Below are positions 8,435 to 18,014 of a stretch of DNA of 64,000 nt, one piece after another. Numbering within the stretch: position 1 is the stretch's first letter; each line of letters begins with the position of its first letter. Source of the DNA: Bin5 sp022827195. Its GTDB lineage: Bacteria > Chloroflexota > Anaerolineae > Caldilineales > Caldilineaceae. The notes under the pieces were generated by a model. The model made no database searches, was not told where the DNA came from, and worked only from the letters and a program-made list of their open reading frames with translations. The translations under genes and the position numbers were made by a program. The DNA lies in assembly GCA_965208275.1 (NCBI GenBank), contig OZ242331.1, positions 496,001 to 560,000 of the forward strand, read 5' to 3'.

Positions 8435-9334
8435 ATGAAGTCTCTTTCTGATTGCAGCGTCACCGTGATTGGGCTTGGCCTGATGGGGGCGAGCCTGTGC
8501 ATGGACCTGAAGCGGCGGAACCTGTGTCGCGAGGTGCGGGGCGTCACGCGCAGCATCAGTACGATATTGCGCTCCTTCGAGGAAGAAGCGGTCGACCTGG
8601 CCACGACCGACCTCGGTTCCGGCGTCGCGGGTGCGGATATCGTCATTCTTTCGACGCCGGTGCGAGCGGTCGTCACGATACTTGAACGGCTGGGTCCGAT
8701 CCTGTGGCCGGGGACCGTTGTCATGGATATGGGCAGCACCAAGGCGGAGATCTGCGCGGCGATGGAGGGCCTGCCACCGAGGATACAGCCGATCGGCGGC
8801 CATCCAATGACCGGCAAGGAGACGGCGGGTTACGCGTCGGCCGAGAGCGGTCTCTACGAGCAGGCGCCGTGGGTGCTTTCGCCGCTTGCGCGCACGAGGC
8901 CGGAGACGGTCGCGCTCGCAACTGAGCTGGTCAAAGCGATCGGGGCCTATCCGATTGTGCTTGAGCCGGTGCGGCATGACCGGCTGGTGGCCGCCATCAG
9001 TCATCTGCCGTATCTGCTTGCCAGCGCGCTGGTGCATACGGTGGCCGACGGCGCGGCGTCCGACAGCACCGTCTGGGAGCTGGCAGCGGGCGGTTTCAGG
9101 GACACGAGCCGCGTGGCGGCCAGCGATACGCAGATGTTTCTCGATATTCTCATGACCAACCGGGAGGCGGTCCTGACTCAGCTGGATGCTTTGGGCGGCC
9201 ATCTGAATGAGCTGCGGGGGTTGCTGGCGGACGGTGACGAAGAGTCGTTGTCGGAGAAACTCTCCTGTTCGCAGGCGTTGCGGTCGGCGTGGCAACAAAG
9301 CAAGGCGTTGCCGGCGGCGCAAGTGGGCGACTGA
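8435..9334 (+). CDS. tyrA: Prephenate dehydrogenase
   Basis: Oxidatively decarboxylates prephenate to 4-hydroxyphenylpyruvate for tyrosine synthesis. The 299 residues begin with an NAD(P)-binding motif, VIGLGLMGASL, at about 10-20. Family motifs follow: MDMGSTK, GGHPMTGKE (with the conserved His) and ISHLPYLLAS, plus the RDTSRVAASD segment of the helical dimerisation domain. No ACT domain is attached. Adjacent pheA, aroH and aroA place it in the same pathway. Arogenate rather than prephenate as substrate cannot be excluded. Confidence 0.94.
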   Translation: MKSLSDCSVTVIGLGLMGASLCMDLKRRNLCREVRGVTRSISTILRSFEEEAVDLATTDLGSGVAGADIVILSTPVRAVVTILERLGPILWPGTVVMDMGSTKAEICAAMEGLPPRIQPIGGHPMTGKETAGYASAESGLYEQAPWVLSPLARTRPETVALATELVKAIGAYPIVLEPVRHDRLVAAISHLPYLLASALVHTVADGAASDSTVWELAAGGFRDTSRVAASDTQMFLDILMTNREAVLTQLDALGGHLNELRGLLADGDEESLSEKLSCSQALRSAWQQSKALPAAQVGD

Positions 9335-9451
9335 GAGCGCGGGGTTCGGCGGCGGCTGGGCGACCGAGGTCTCCCCGCATTGCCGCGCTGGGCGATCCGG
9401 CGTCTACCGCGTGGCTGCGTACAATTTCAATTTCATCTATCCACTCTTACT

Positions 9452-10783
9452 ATGGCAGACATTCTCAAGATCAGAAATAGCGGTCCGCTGGTTGGCCGTT
9501 GCACGGTGCCGGGCGACAAGTCGATCAGCCATCGGGCGGTGATATTCAGCTCGCTGGCAGAGGGGCGTTCCTACATCCGCAACTTTCTGGACGGGCATGA
9601 TTGCCGGGCGACGATGAACATTATGCGGGCAATGGGCGTTGCCATTGACGAAATCAGCCCGACACAGTTGGAGATTGACGGCGTCGGCATCGACGGTCTG
9701 CGGGAGCCGGATGGTGTGTTGGATTGCGACAACAGCGGCACGACGATGCGACTGCTGGCGGGGCTGCTTTCCGGGCAGGAGTTTGTGAGCGTGCTCAGCG
9801 GCACGGCCCAGATCCGCGGCCGTCCGATGGCCCGCATCGTTGAGCCGCTGCGTTCGATGGGGGCGCAGGTCTACGGGCGTCAGGGCGGCAGGTATGCGCC
9901 TCTGACAATTGTGCCGGGTCGGCTGGAAGCGATCGAGTACGAGATGCCGATCGCCAGCGCGCAGGTGAAAAGCTGCCTTCTGCTGGCAGGACTGTACGCG
10001 CACGGGCTAACCGTCGTCCATCAGCCGGGGCCGGCACGCGATCACACCGAGCGAATGCTGATATCGATGGGTGCGCCGATCTCGGCGCTCGGCAACACGA
10101 CGCACAGCGAGCGACCCCAGTCACCGCTCAAACCGATGAGTCTGTTCGTTCCCGGCGACATCTCCTCGGCAGCCTTTCTTCTTGTGGCGGCCTCGGCCTT
10201 GTCCGACAGCAACCTGACGATTCTGGACGTTGGCATCAACGCCACGCGCACAGGCATCGTGGACGCGCTGTCGGAGATGGGGGCCAGCATTCGGCGCAGA
10301 GAACGGCCTCATCAAGGGGGGGAGCCCGTCGCGGACCTGATTGTCAGCGGCGGCGGCCTGCAAGGGCTGGAGTTCGGCGGCGGCCAGATCGTCACCATGA
10401 TCGACGAGCTGCCGGTCCTGGCGGTAGCTGCTACGCAGGCCGAGGGGCGCACGGTGGTACGCGATGCCCAGGAGCTGCGGGTCAAGGAGACCGACCGGAT
10501 CGCCACGACCGTTTCCGAACTCAAGAAGCTGGGGGCGCGGATCCATGAGAGGCCCGACGGATTCATCGTTGACGGGCCGACGCCGCTGCGAGGCACCACG
10601 GTGGACAGCCACGGCGATCACCGGCTGGCGCTGGCGCTGGCGGTGGCCGGTCTCATTGCGGACGGCGAGACGACGATTCGCAACGCGCATGTTACAGCGG
10701 ACAGCTTCCCTGGATTCGAGACCACGCTGCGCGCCCTGGAAGTGGAAGTACTGGCGTTGGACCGGGCAAGTTACAATGAGTGA
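9452..10783 (+). CDS. aroA: 3-phosphoshikimate 1-carboxyvinyltransferase (EPSP synthase)
   Basis: Adds enolpyruvate from PEP to shikimate 3-phosphate. The chosen start MADILKIRNSG gives 443 residues and the usual N-terminus; an upstream ATG would add 24 unlikely residues. Motifs are PGDKSISHRA (20-29), NSGTTMR (94-100), GRPMARIVEPL, SAQVKS (169-174), PGDISSAA, RVKETDRI and SHGDHR. SAQVKS resembles class II enzymes, whereas NSGTTMR keeps the Gly found in sensitive enzymes, so class is not assigned. No Shine-Dalgarno is visible before this ATG; TACAAT at 9420-9425 could belong to an internal promoter. The stop overlaps the aroE start. Confidence 0.95.
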   Translation: MADILKIRNSGPLVGRCTVPGDKSISHRAVIFSSLAEGRSYIRNFLDGHDCRATMNIMRAMGVAIDEISPTQLEIDGVGIDGLREPDGVLDCDNSGTTMRLLAGLLSGQEFVSVLSGTAQIRGRPMARIVEPLRSMGAQVYGRQGGRYAPLTIVPGRLEAIEYEMPIASAQVKSCLLLAGLYAHGLTVVHQPGPARDHTERMLISMGAPISALGNTTHSERPQSPLKPMSLFVPGDISSAAFLLVAASALSDSNLTILDVGINATRTGIVDALSEMGASIRRRERPHQGGEPVADLIVSGGGLQGLEFGGGQIVTMIDELPVLAVAATQAEGRTVVRDAQELRVKETDRIATTVSELKKLGARIHERPDGFIVDGPTPLRGTTVDSHGDHRLALALAVAGLIADGETTIRNAHVTADSFPGFETTLRALEVEVLALDRASYNE

Positions 10784-11687
10784 AAAGCAGCAGGAATCGG
10801 TCGACTCGGACCTGTTTCCGATCGATATCAACGCCGCAACGACCCTCGTCGGTCTGTTCGGCTGGCCGGTGACCCATTCGGTCAGCCCGCAGATGCACAA
10901 CGCTGCGTTTGTGGCGCGCCAGATGAACTGGCGCTACCTGGCGTTCGGCGTGCCCCCCGAGCGGGTGGGAGAGGCGGTGGCAGCCCTGCCGGCGCTGGGT
11001 CTGCGCGGTGTCAACGTGACGGTGCCGCATAAGCAGGCGGTGATGCCGCACTTGCAGCACTGGACCGCGGCGGCCGAGGCGATTGGCGCGGTCAATACGA
11101 TTGTCGTTGGCGAGGATGGGGAGCTTACCGGGGACAACACGGACGCGGCCGGTTTCATCGCCGACCTGCGGGCCCACGAAGTCGATCCCGGCGGTATGCG
11201 CACGCTGATTGTTGGCGCGGGAGGTTCGGCCAGGGCGGCAGTCTACGGGCTGGCAGAGGCGGGCGTCCGGAGCGTACGGATTCTCAATCGCACTGTGGCC
11301 AAGGCGGTTGAGCTGGCAGCGACGATGCAGGGCTACTTCCCCGAGATCAGGATCGAAGGCGGAGCGTTTCCCAACGAGGTGGCTGCCGGGGCAGAGAGCG
11401 CCGATCTGATCGTGAACTGTACTTCGCTGGGCATGGACCCGCACGTCGAGGGGCTACCGTGGGAGGAGGACGTCGAGTTTCGCGATGATCAGATCGTCTA
11501 TGACCTGGTCTACATACCGGCGATGACGCGCCTGCTGCAGCTGGCTTCGACCGACGGGGCCAAAGCGATTGGCGGCCAGGGGATGCTCGTTTACCAGGGC
11601 GCGATCGCGTGGGAGAAGTGGACCGGCGAAGCCGCGCCTGTCGCGGTGATGCAGCGGGCGATCAACATTATCTTTGAGCGCAGATGA
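10776..11687 (+). CDS. aroE: Shikimate dehydrogenase (NADP)
   Basis: Reduces 3-dehydroshikimate to shikimate. The start is the ATG inside ATGAGTGA, so the gene overlaps the aroA stop by eight bases, which indicates translational coupling; the protein is 303 residues. It shows the shikimate-binding motif HSVSPQMHN, the catalytic Lys in NVTVPHK, NTDAAGF with the catalytic Asp, and the nucleotide-binding GAGGSARA followed by NRT, as in NADP-preferring members. The end GQGMLVYQGA is characteristic. An N-terminal extension of about 20 residues precedes the usual start of the fold. Confidence 0.95.
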   Translation: MSEKQQESVDSDLFPIDINAATTLVGLFGWPVTHSVSPQMHNAAFVARQMNWRYLAFGVPPERVGEAVAALPALGLRGVNVTVPHKQAVMPHLQHWTAAAEAIGAVNTIVVGEDGELTGDNTDAAGFIADLRAHEVDPGGMRTLIVGAGGSARAAVYGLAEAGVRSVRILNRTVAKAVELAATMQGYFPEIRIEGGAFPNEVAAGAESADLIVNCTSLGMDPHVEGLPWEEDVEFRDDQIVYDLVYIPAMTRLLQLASTDGAKAIGGQGMLVYQGAIAWEKWTGEAAPVAVMQRAINIIFERR

Positions 11688-11730
11688 CGGGTTGCGGCCC
11701 GTCGGTCGCGATACGCACAGCGAGGAACCG

Positions 11731-12981
11731 ATGACACTGACCACACCATCATCAGTTAATTTCGGCGCGGTACCCGACGAGAGCGGGCGTTTCGGACCCT
11801 ACGGCGGCAAATATGTGCCCGAGACGCTGATGCCGGCGCTCGATGAACTGGAGGAGGCCTACCTCAACGCGCGCAACGACCAGGAGTTCATGGCCGAATT
11901 GGCGCATCTGCAGCATACATACGTCGGCCGGCCGACGCCGCTGTCCTATGCGCGGCGGTTGAGCGAAGAGTTGGGCGGCGCGCAGATCTACCTGAAGCGG
12001 GAGGACCTGGCCCATTCGGGTGCGCACAAGATCAACAATGCGCTCGGCCAGGCGCTGTTGATGAAGCGAAAGATGGGCAAGACGCGCATTGTGGCCGAGA
12101 CCGGCGCGGGCCAGCACGGTGTCGCCACCGCGACCGCGGCCGCGCTGCTGGGTATTGAATGCATCGTGTACATGGGCACGGTCGACATGGAGCGACAGAA
12201 GCCGAATGTCTTCCGCATGCAACTGCTGGGCACTGAGGTGCGATCGGTTGACAGCGGGTCGCAGACGCTGAAGGACGCGATCAACGAGGCGATTCGCGAC
12301 TGGGTCACCAACGTGGAGACGACCCACTATCTGCTCGGAAGTGCTCTCGGCCCCCATCCTTACCCGGCGATGGTGCGCGATTTTCAGTCAATCATCGGCC
12401 TGGAGTGTTACAGGCAGATGCAGGACCCCGCCGAGGGCGGCCCGGGGCGAATGCCCGATGCGATCGTGGCCTGTGTGGGCGGTGGCAGCAACGCCATCGG
12501 CATCTTCCATCCATTTCTCGAAGAGGAAGGTGTTCGCCTGATCGGCGTCGAGGCAGGGGGACATGGCATCGAGGACGGCGCACATGCGGCGCGGTTTGCC
12601 GATCCTGAGCGCGGCCGCCTCGGTGTACTACAGGGCACCAAGAGTTACGTGTTGCAGGACAGCGACGGCCAGATCGCGCTGACCCACTCTATTTCAGCAG
12701 GTCTGGATTACGCCAGCGTTGGCCCTGAACACGCCTGGCTCCGGGACGTGGGCCGGTCGGAGTATACCTACTGTACCGACAGGCAGACGTTGGAGGGATT
12801 CAAGGCGCTGTGTGAACTGGAAGGGATCATCCCCGCGCTCGAGAGCGCGCACGCGATCGGACATGTACTCGAACTGGCGCCGCAGATGGAGCGGGACCAG
12901 GTAGTTCTTGTCAATTTGAGCGGACGCGGGGACAAGGACCTGGGTACGGTCATGCAGGCATTCGGCGAAGGAAGTCAATAG
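11731..12981 (+). CDS. trpB: Tryptophan synthase beta subunit
   Basis: Condenses indole with serine to give tryptophan, using pyridoxal phosphate. The 416 residues start MTLTTPSS after GCGAGGAACCG. FGPYGGKYVPETL at the N-terminus is the TrpB1 signature, and the PLP lysine is Lys100 in HSGAHKINNA. ETGAGQHG, GGGSNAIG (phosphate cradle) and LSGRGDKD complete the site. It is followed after 26 bases by trpA, its partner for indole channelling. These two are the only trp genes on the plus strand; the other five are in the opposite, T-box-controlled operon. Confidence 0.97.
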   Translation: MTLTTPSSVNFGAVPDESGRFGPYGGKYVPETLMPALDELEEAYLNARNDQEFMAELAHLQHTYVGRPTPLSYARRLSEELGGAQIYLKREDLAHSGAHKINNALGQALLMKRKMGKTRIVAETGAGQHGVATATAAALLGIECIVYMGTVDMERQKPNVFRMQLLGTEVRSVDSGSQTLKDAINEAIRDWVTNVETTHYLLGSALGPHPYPAMVRDFQSIIGLECYRQMQDPAEGGPGRMPDAIVACVGGGSNAIGIFHPFLEEEGVRLIGVEAGGHGIEDGAHAARFADPERGRLGVLQGTKSYVLQDSDGQIALTHSISAGLDYASVGPEHAWLRDVGRSEYTYCTDRQTLEGFKALCELEGIIPALESAHAIGHVLELAPQMERDQVVLVNLSGRGDKDLGTVMQAFGEGSQ

Positions 12982-13007
12982 CGCCGGGTTTGGGCGCGAG
13001 GTGAAAG

Positions 13008-13817
13008 ATGAGCGGAGTCGAACGCATTGAGCGGCTATTTGGAGAGTTGAAACGGTCGGGCAGCGCTGCCTTCATGCCCTATCATGCGATGGGTTATCCT
13101 ACGCGGCAGCAGTCTCTCGACGTAATCGCAGCGCTGGCTGAGGCCGGGGCAGACCTGTTTGAGATTGGGATTCCACACAGCGACCCGCTGGCAGACGGTC
13201 CCACGATTCAGACGGCAACGTATGCGGCGCTGGTGGGTGGGACGACGGTGGCCGACTGTCTGCAGATGGTGCGTGAGCTGCGCGCGCGCGGGGTCGAGCA
13301 GCCGTTCTGCGCGATGAGCTATTACAATCCGATTCTGGCGTTCGGCGAGGAGCGGTTCGCGCAGGCGGCGGCGAACGCGGGGGTTGATGGGTTGATTGTG
13401 CCGGATTTGCCGCCGGGCGAGTCGGAGCTGCTGGAGCCGGCCTGCCGCGCGGCCGGGTTGGCAACGGTCTATATGCTGGCCCCGACCAGCACGGAGGAGC
13501 GGATCAAGGCGGTGGCGCGCCATGCGACCGGATTCATTTATCTTGTGAGCGTAACCGGCATTACCGGCGCGCGCGACGAGCTGCATCCGGGGCTGCTTGG
13601 ATTTGTCGAGAGGGTCCGACGCCATACGGACCTGCCTCTCGCGGTCGGGTTCGGTATCAGCACCGGTCCGCAGGCCGCGCGCGTGGCCGAGATCGCCGAG
13701 GGGGTCGTCGTGGGTTCGGCGCTGGTCAAGGCCGCGGGTATGGCCGACGGTGTCAGCGAGGTGCGGGCGCTTGCGCGGCAACTGGCAGAGGGCAGCCACA
13801 GGGTTGCGGTAGACTGA
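13008..13817 (+). CDS. trpA: Tryptophan synthase alpha subunit
   Basis: Cleaves indole-3-glycerol phosphate to indole, which is channelled to TrpB. The 269-residue barrel carries the catalytic Glu in FEIGIPHSDPLADGP, then MSYYNP, PDLPPGE, VTGITG and the phosphate-binding VGFGIS. It is the last gene of the plus-strand operon and converges on the PucR-type regulator gene with a 20-base gap. No clear terminator hairpin fits in that gap. Confidence 0.96.
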   Translation: MSGVERIERLFGELKRSGSAAFMPYHAMGYPTRQQSLDVIAALAEAGADLFEIGIPHSDPLADGPTIQTATYAALVGGTTVADCLQMVRELRARGVEQPFCAMSYYNPILAFGEERFAQAAANAGVDGLIVPDLPPGESELLEPACRAAGLATVYMLAPTSTEERIKAVARHATGFIYLVSVTGITGARDELHPGLLGFVERVRRHTDLPLAVGFGISTGPQAARVAEIAEGVVVGSALVKAAGMADGVSEVRALARQLAEGSHRVAVD

Positions 13818-13837
13818 AGGGCGGGCTGCGGCCGGTC

Positions 13838-15493
13838 CTATTGAAGGCGATTGTGCATGACTGGACGGAGCTTGAGGCCGAGCTGGAGTGAGAAGCGGGC
13901 ATCGGCGTCGTTCAGGTCGAGCCGCGTGATGCCGGAGATGCGCTGCAGGCGATAAGTGAGGGTGTTGCGGTGGATGTGCAGAGCGGTGGCAGTCTGGCTG
14001 AGGTTACCGTGGCAGGTGAAGAAGGCCTCGAGCGTTTCGACCAGCTCGGCGTTGTGGTTCTGGTCGTGTGCGATTAGCGGTTCCACTGTCTTGCGATAGA
14101 AACGGGCGGCCTCGCCGCTTCCTCCAAGCCCCGTCAACAGCTGATAGAGTCCCAGGTCTCCGAAATAGGTGACCGGCGAGGCCTGCCAGGAGTTTCCCAT
14201 GCGCCAGCTTTCGCGCGCCTGTTCGAGGCTGCGGAGCCAATCGCGCACCGATGCCGCTGGGCGCCCGATCCCGATCACGAGGTTGGCCCTGTTAAACAGT
14301 GAGGTGAAATGTTCGACCAGTTGGTTTGCGGTTGCTTTGAACTCGCGCCCACTTGCGGTGTTTTCTGACGGCCAGAAGAGCAGAGCGGCCTCCGGTCGAA
14401 CAGAAAGCAGGACCGGCTCCGGCTGGCCCTCCAGATAGTTTCGCAATGCGTTGGGCCAGTCCTGGATGCCTTCTGCCTGGACCAGCCAGGCCGAGTGCGG
14501 CCGGGTCAAGTCGAATCCAAGCGACCGGCCGCGCTGAATCCAGGCCTCTTCGTCGGCGACTTCGGTGGCGAGCAGCTCATCGAGAAAGACGGCCCGCATT
14601 TTTTCCTCTACCGCGCCGACCGCCTGTTCGCGGCTCCAGGCCAGCGCGGCCGCGCCAGCGCCCTGGAGGACGGCCAACCTCTCGACGGTCGAGACATCCT
14701 GGCTCGGACCGCCGTTTGAACGCAGCAACAGGCAGTATCCCTCGATTCGTTCGGCCACAATGACCGGGCTGACAACGAGCTGGCGGAAGCGCTGGTTTCC
14801 TTCGACGTGGAGGATGCCGGTCAGCTCGTTGTTCTCGGACAGCGCGGTGCCGAATTCTGCGGCCAGCCAGCTGCGGAGGGTTGTGCGGCTGGGCAGAGAG
14901 GCCAGAACGCGGCGCTTGTGCTGTTCTGTCAGGGCCTCGAGGCCGGCGGATGCGATCGGGATCCCTTCATCTTTGAGGAAGAGTACGGGCTGTTCGGAGA
15001 AGCGGGCAAGCAGGTCGGCCATCATCTCCAGTCCGCCGCCGTCGAGCTCAATCTGGGTTAGTTCGCGCTGCAGGTCGGCGGCCTTGGCGGCGAGGTAGCC
15101 ACCGCGGTCGACGATAAGACGGATGACGGTCCGTTCGACCGACTGCAGCGTTTCGGAGTCGGCGAGCGCGATCAGGGGGATCCGGTTTTCCCTGGCGACG
15201 GCGACGGCGTCTGCGGGCACGTCGCCCAGCACGCCGACGGCGGCGATTTGGGCATGGTGCAGGCTGTTGACGACGCGGTCGAGGCGGACTTGAGGATCGA
15301 TCTGGCGCAGGTCGTCGACGTCGATGAGCGCCAGCTCTTCGCCTTCGAGATTGGGGAAGGCGGGGGGACTGGGGCGCAGGCTGCAGGCCCAACTGACCGG
15401 CCGGTCGAGCAGCTCCCCACCGAAGAGGATTCTGGATCCTTCAGGGAGGGCCAGGCGGTAGATCTCTTCAAGGGTGGTCGCGTCGCGGTACAT
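13838..15493 (-). CDS. PucR-family transcriptional regulator
   Basis: A 551-residue regulator with the PucR architecture. An N-terminal purine-catabolism-regulator-like domain (about 7-130, with VGVLGDVP and RENRIPLIAL) is followed by a GAF/GGDEF-like middle and a C-terminal helix-turn-helix. The HTH reads HGNLSQTATALHIHRNTLTY followed by RLQRI at about 500-525. Family members sense small molecules such as purine or amino-acid degradation products. It is divergent from no aromatic gene and lies between two convergent aromatic operons, so its target is unclear. A TTGACA sits near 15555 on this strand, but no matching -10 was found. Confidence 0.85.
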   Translation of the reverse strand: MYRDATTLEEIYRLALPEGSRILFGGELLDRPVSWACSLRPSPPAFPNLEGEELALIDVDDLRQIDPQVRLDRVVNSLHHAQIAAVGVLGDVPADAVAVARENRIPLIALADSETLQSVERTVIRLIVDRGGYLAAKAADLQRELTQIELDGGGLEMMADLLARFSEQPVLFLKDEGIPIASAGLEALTEQHKRRVLASLPSRTTLRSWLAAEFGTALSENNELTGILHVEGNQRFRQLVVSPVIVAERIEGYCLLLRSNGGPSQDVSTVERLAVLQGAGAAALAWSREQAVGAVEEKMRAVFLDELLATEVADEEAWIQRGRSLGFDLTRPHSAWLVQAEGIQDWPNALRNYLEGQPEPVLLSVRPEAALLFWPSENTASGREFKATANQLVEHFTSLFNRANLVIGIGRPAASVRDWLRSLEQARESWRMGNSWQASPVTYFGDLGLYQLLTGLGGSGEAARFYRKTVEPLIAHDQNHNAELVETLEAFFTCHGNLSQTATALHIHRNTLTYRLQRISGITRLDLNDADARFSLQLGLKLRPVMHNRLQ

Positions 15494-15660
15494 GATCGTT
15501 ACCAGCCTGAGCCTTCGGCGCCGTGTACAGTTCTGCTGGGGGCGGGTTGTGCCGTGTCAACGGGTTTAGAATTGAATCAGCGGGCGCTACAACCCGCCCG
15601 CTGAACCGGTCGATTCGTTTCACTTGTGGCGCGAGGGCGCCCGGTGTTGCTAATCTTCGA

Positions 15661-16218
15661 CTACTTGCTCCAAGCGTTCAGTGCCCAGCCGACGCAGGCA
15701 GCCCAAACTGCCCAGAACAGAATGGCGGCGACGGCAGGCCAGGTGGATGGATTCTGGCCGAAAAGCGGCAGGACTATAGCCAAATTGACGATGTAGCCTA
15801 GAACCAGGCCGATGATGCTGGCGAGGAGGAGCTTGCCAATCGACTGGTTCGCGCTCATTGCGCCGACTACGATCGGCCACAGGATGGCGGTAAGGATGCC
15901 TATTGGAAGCCCGGCAACGACGAAGCCGAAGTCTTCCGCGAATACGCCAGGGAGTACGACGCCGATGATAAAGAAGATGTGGCCGATCAGGCCGGCGATG
16001 ACGGGCCGCCAATTCTGGCCGAGGGCGCCGCGGGCGTAATCGTAGCCGACGATGGGAGCGGCGCCGATTACGATGCCCAATAGGCCGCCCAGCACCGGCA
16101 CACCCTTCAGGAGGGCCATGAGCAGCGCGACAATGGCAGCGGCCACAGCTGCGAAGAGGGGAGCTTTCCAGCGTTCGTTGTTGGTCTGAGCGACGCTTGC
16201 GGCAGTCAGAAGTGTCAT
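15661..16218 (-). CDS. Small integral membrane protein of unknown function
   Basis: A 185-residue, strongly hydrophobic protein with about five transmembrane segments. Gly/Ala/Ile-rich stretches include LFAAVAAAIVALLMALL and VLGGLLGIVIGAAPIVGYDYA. The start is supported by GGGGAGG upstream. There is no catalytic motif and I do not recognise the family. It is separated from its neighbours by more than 80 bases on each side and is probably transcribed alone. Confidence 0.7.
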   Translation of the reverse strand: MTLLTAASVAQTNNERWKAPLFAAVAAAIVALLMALLKGVPVLGGLLGIVIGAAPIVGYDYARGALGQNWRPVIAGLIGHIFFIIGVVLPGVFAEDFGFVVAGLPIGILTAILWPIVVGAMSANQSIGKLLLASIIGLVLGYIVNLAIVLPLFGQNPSTWPAVAAILFWAVWAACVGWALNAWSK

Positions 16219-16304
16219 CTTGGGGCCTCCCCGTTCAGGTCGTTTCTACTGAATCTGTATGACGCCTCCACCAGAAGGGGGAGGGATATTGGCTACGGGA
16301 TGCG

Positions 16305-16766
16305 CTACTGTTCGCCGGGAAGCTGTTCCCATTTCTCGACGGACCAGCCGCTGACGATGAGATACAGCTGCGGCGAGCGGTCTCTGCACAGGACTAAGAC
16401 GAGATCGTTTTCCTCGGTCGCCGCGATGTCATCCAGCCAGATTCCGGCACTGACCAGTGATTGCACTATTCTACCAGCCCGCTGCCAGCCGCGCAAGGGT
16501 TCGCTTTCGGGATCTGGGAAAATGCTTGTACCGTAGAGCGTCAGCAGGAGGCTGTTTTCGAGATAGAGGTCGAGATCGAAGAGGGCGCGCGTGTCCGGTC
16601 CCGGCCTATCTGTTGCTTCGTCTGTAATCGACTCCTCCCAAAGCGCAAGCCCCACGACTTTTTCGCCGGCGACTGTCTCGATGAGGGCCGCGTATTGCTC
16701 GTCGTCCAGTTGGAGATGAAGAGTCGGCTGAGCAAAGCCGTTCCTGTTTGCCGGAGTTTTGCTCAT
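16305..16766 (-). CDS. Hypothetical protein, about 150 residues
   Basis: An acidic soluble protein starting MSKTPANRNGF; a GTG 15 bases upstream gives a slightly longer form, and neither start has a good ribosome binding site. The N-terminal part (PTLHLQLDDEQYAALIE) and the pattern of short strands with many Trp and Leu residues suggest a small alpha/beta fold. No known domain was recognised and there is no signal peptide. Confidence 0.6.
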   Translation of the reverse strand: MSKTPANRNGFAQPTLHLQLDDEQYAALIETVAGEKVVGLALWEESITDEATDRPGPDTRALFDLDLYLENSLLLTLYGTSIFPDPESEPLRGWQRAGRIVQSLVSAGIWLDDIAATEENDLVLVLCRDRSPQLYLIVSGWSVEKWEQLPGEQ

Positions 16767-16828
16767 TGTCAATTGCGCCACCGCAAATGGGACGGGCTGG
16801 ACGGTAGTTGCGCCCGCGCGTCCACTGG

Positions 16829-17857
16829 TTATTCTCGCTCCGGTCCGATCACGATCATGCGGGTGGGAATCGTTACCGGCTCAGCGAAAAACTGGCCGCC
16901 GGCTTCAAAGTGGCTGAATTGGACCGGAAGCCCCTGGTCGATGAAGAGATTGGGGCCGTTCATAGCGTGAAAGTGAAGGTGGGGTCCGGGGGAGTTGCCG
17001 CTGTTCCCGACACGTCCCAGCAGTGCGCCGCGCCGGACCATCTGGCCTTCGTTGACCTGCAGACTGGCCTGCTGCAGGTGGGCGTAGTAGCTGAACTCGC
17101 CGTTGGCGTGGCTGATGGCGACGGCGTTGCCGAGCAAGCGCCGCATATCGCCGCGCATCATGGCCTGGTCGGGGATGGCGCCGGGGGCCATGTCGGGCAT
17201 ATCGAAACAGAGGAAGGCGACTTTGCCGCCTGCCGCGGCGTAGACCGGCTGATTCCAGCTGAAATGGTCGGAAAGCGCGCGGCCGTCGCCCTGATGTGTG
17301 CGGCCTTCCGGGCCCAGCTTGACGAAGTCGAGAGCGAAGGGCTGGCTGTAGACCTCGGTTTTGTGCAGGTCGCTCCAGTCGCCGGCCTGAACGGTCCACC
17401 ATGCGCCGGCGAGGGGAAAGTAGAGGTCGGTCTGTTGCTCGTGATAGGCGACTGGCGACTGGCAGTGCGCCTGCAGACTCTCTCCGTTTTCGCCGGCCGG
17501 GCCTGTGCCCGGCTCCCTGGCGACCGCTGTGATCTCCACGTGCGAGAGGCGATCATATCCATGGAGGAGAAACTGGAGGCTGCGCACGGCGAGGCCGGTG
17601 TTGGCGGCAATGGTCAGGTCTGTCTCGCCGGTGCGGTCGCGGACGACGCGGGCGGACCAGCGCTGCTCGAAGAGTAGCTGATGGCCGCGAAAGCCCTGGA
17701 AGACGAGGCCCTGCAGCTTGGCATCGCCGTCGTAAGCGGTGATGCCGAGGTCGAAAGCGAGCTCCTGGACAGGTCCTATGTTTGGAAACGGCAGCCGGTC
17801 GTAGAGGCCCGCAAGAACAGTCTGCGGGCGCGTCTCCAGCGAGAGTCGGGTCGGCAA
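16829..17857 (-). CDS. M23 (LytM-like) peptidase-fold protein, possibly inactive
   Basis: A 342-residue protein starting with TTG after AGAGGATCGACC. The C-terminal half has the M23 lysostaphin-type fold: YYAHLQQASLQVNEGQ, RRGALLGRVGNSGNSPG and the metal-binding PHLHFH. In active enzymes a first zinc site HxxxD precedes this. The matching segment here reads SQPFALDF, so the His position is Pro, and the first ligand may be missing or supplied elsewhere. No signal peptide is visible, which is unusual for a cell-wall hydrolase. It could be a carbohydrate-binding or scaffold relative. Confidence 0.75.
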   Translation of the reverse strand: MPTRLSLETRPQTVLAGLYDRLPFPNIGPVQELAFDLGITAYDGDAKLQGLVFQGFRGHQLLFEQRWSARVVRDRTGETDLTIAANTGLAVRSLQFLLHGYDRLSHVEITAVAREPGTGPAGENGESLQAHCQSPVAYHEQQTDLYFPLAGAWWTVQAGDWSDLHKTEVYSQPFALDFVKLGPEGRTHQGDGRALSDHFSWNQPVYAAAGGKVAFLCFDMPDMAPGAIPDQAMMRGDMRRLLGNAVAISHANGEFSYYAHLQQASLQVNEGQMVRRGALLGRVGNSGNSPGPHLHFHAMNGPNLFIDQGLPVQFSHFEAGGQFFAEPVTIPTRMIVIGPERE

Positions 17858-18014
17858 GGTCGATCCTCTTTTATCGTCGCGGCGCTACCTGGCGGCATTG
17901 CGGTGCCGGTTCCCGTCACCAGGGTACCGTGCCCATTGCACTCGAACCGGAACGAAACTGCAAACCGGCGGCTGGTTCCCGGCGCGGCGCCGGTGCGCGG
18001 CGCGGCCTAATCGC

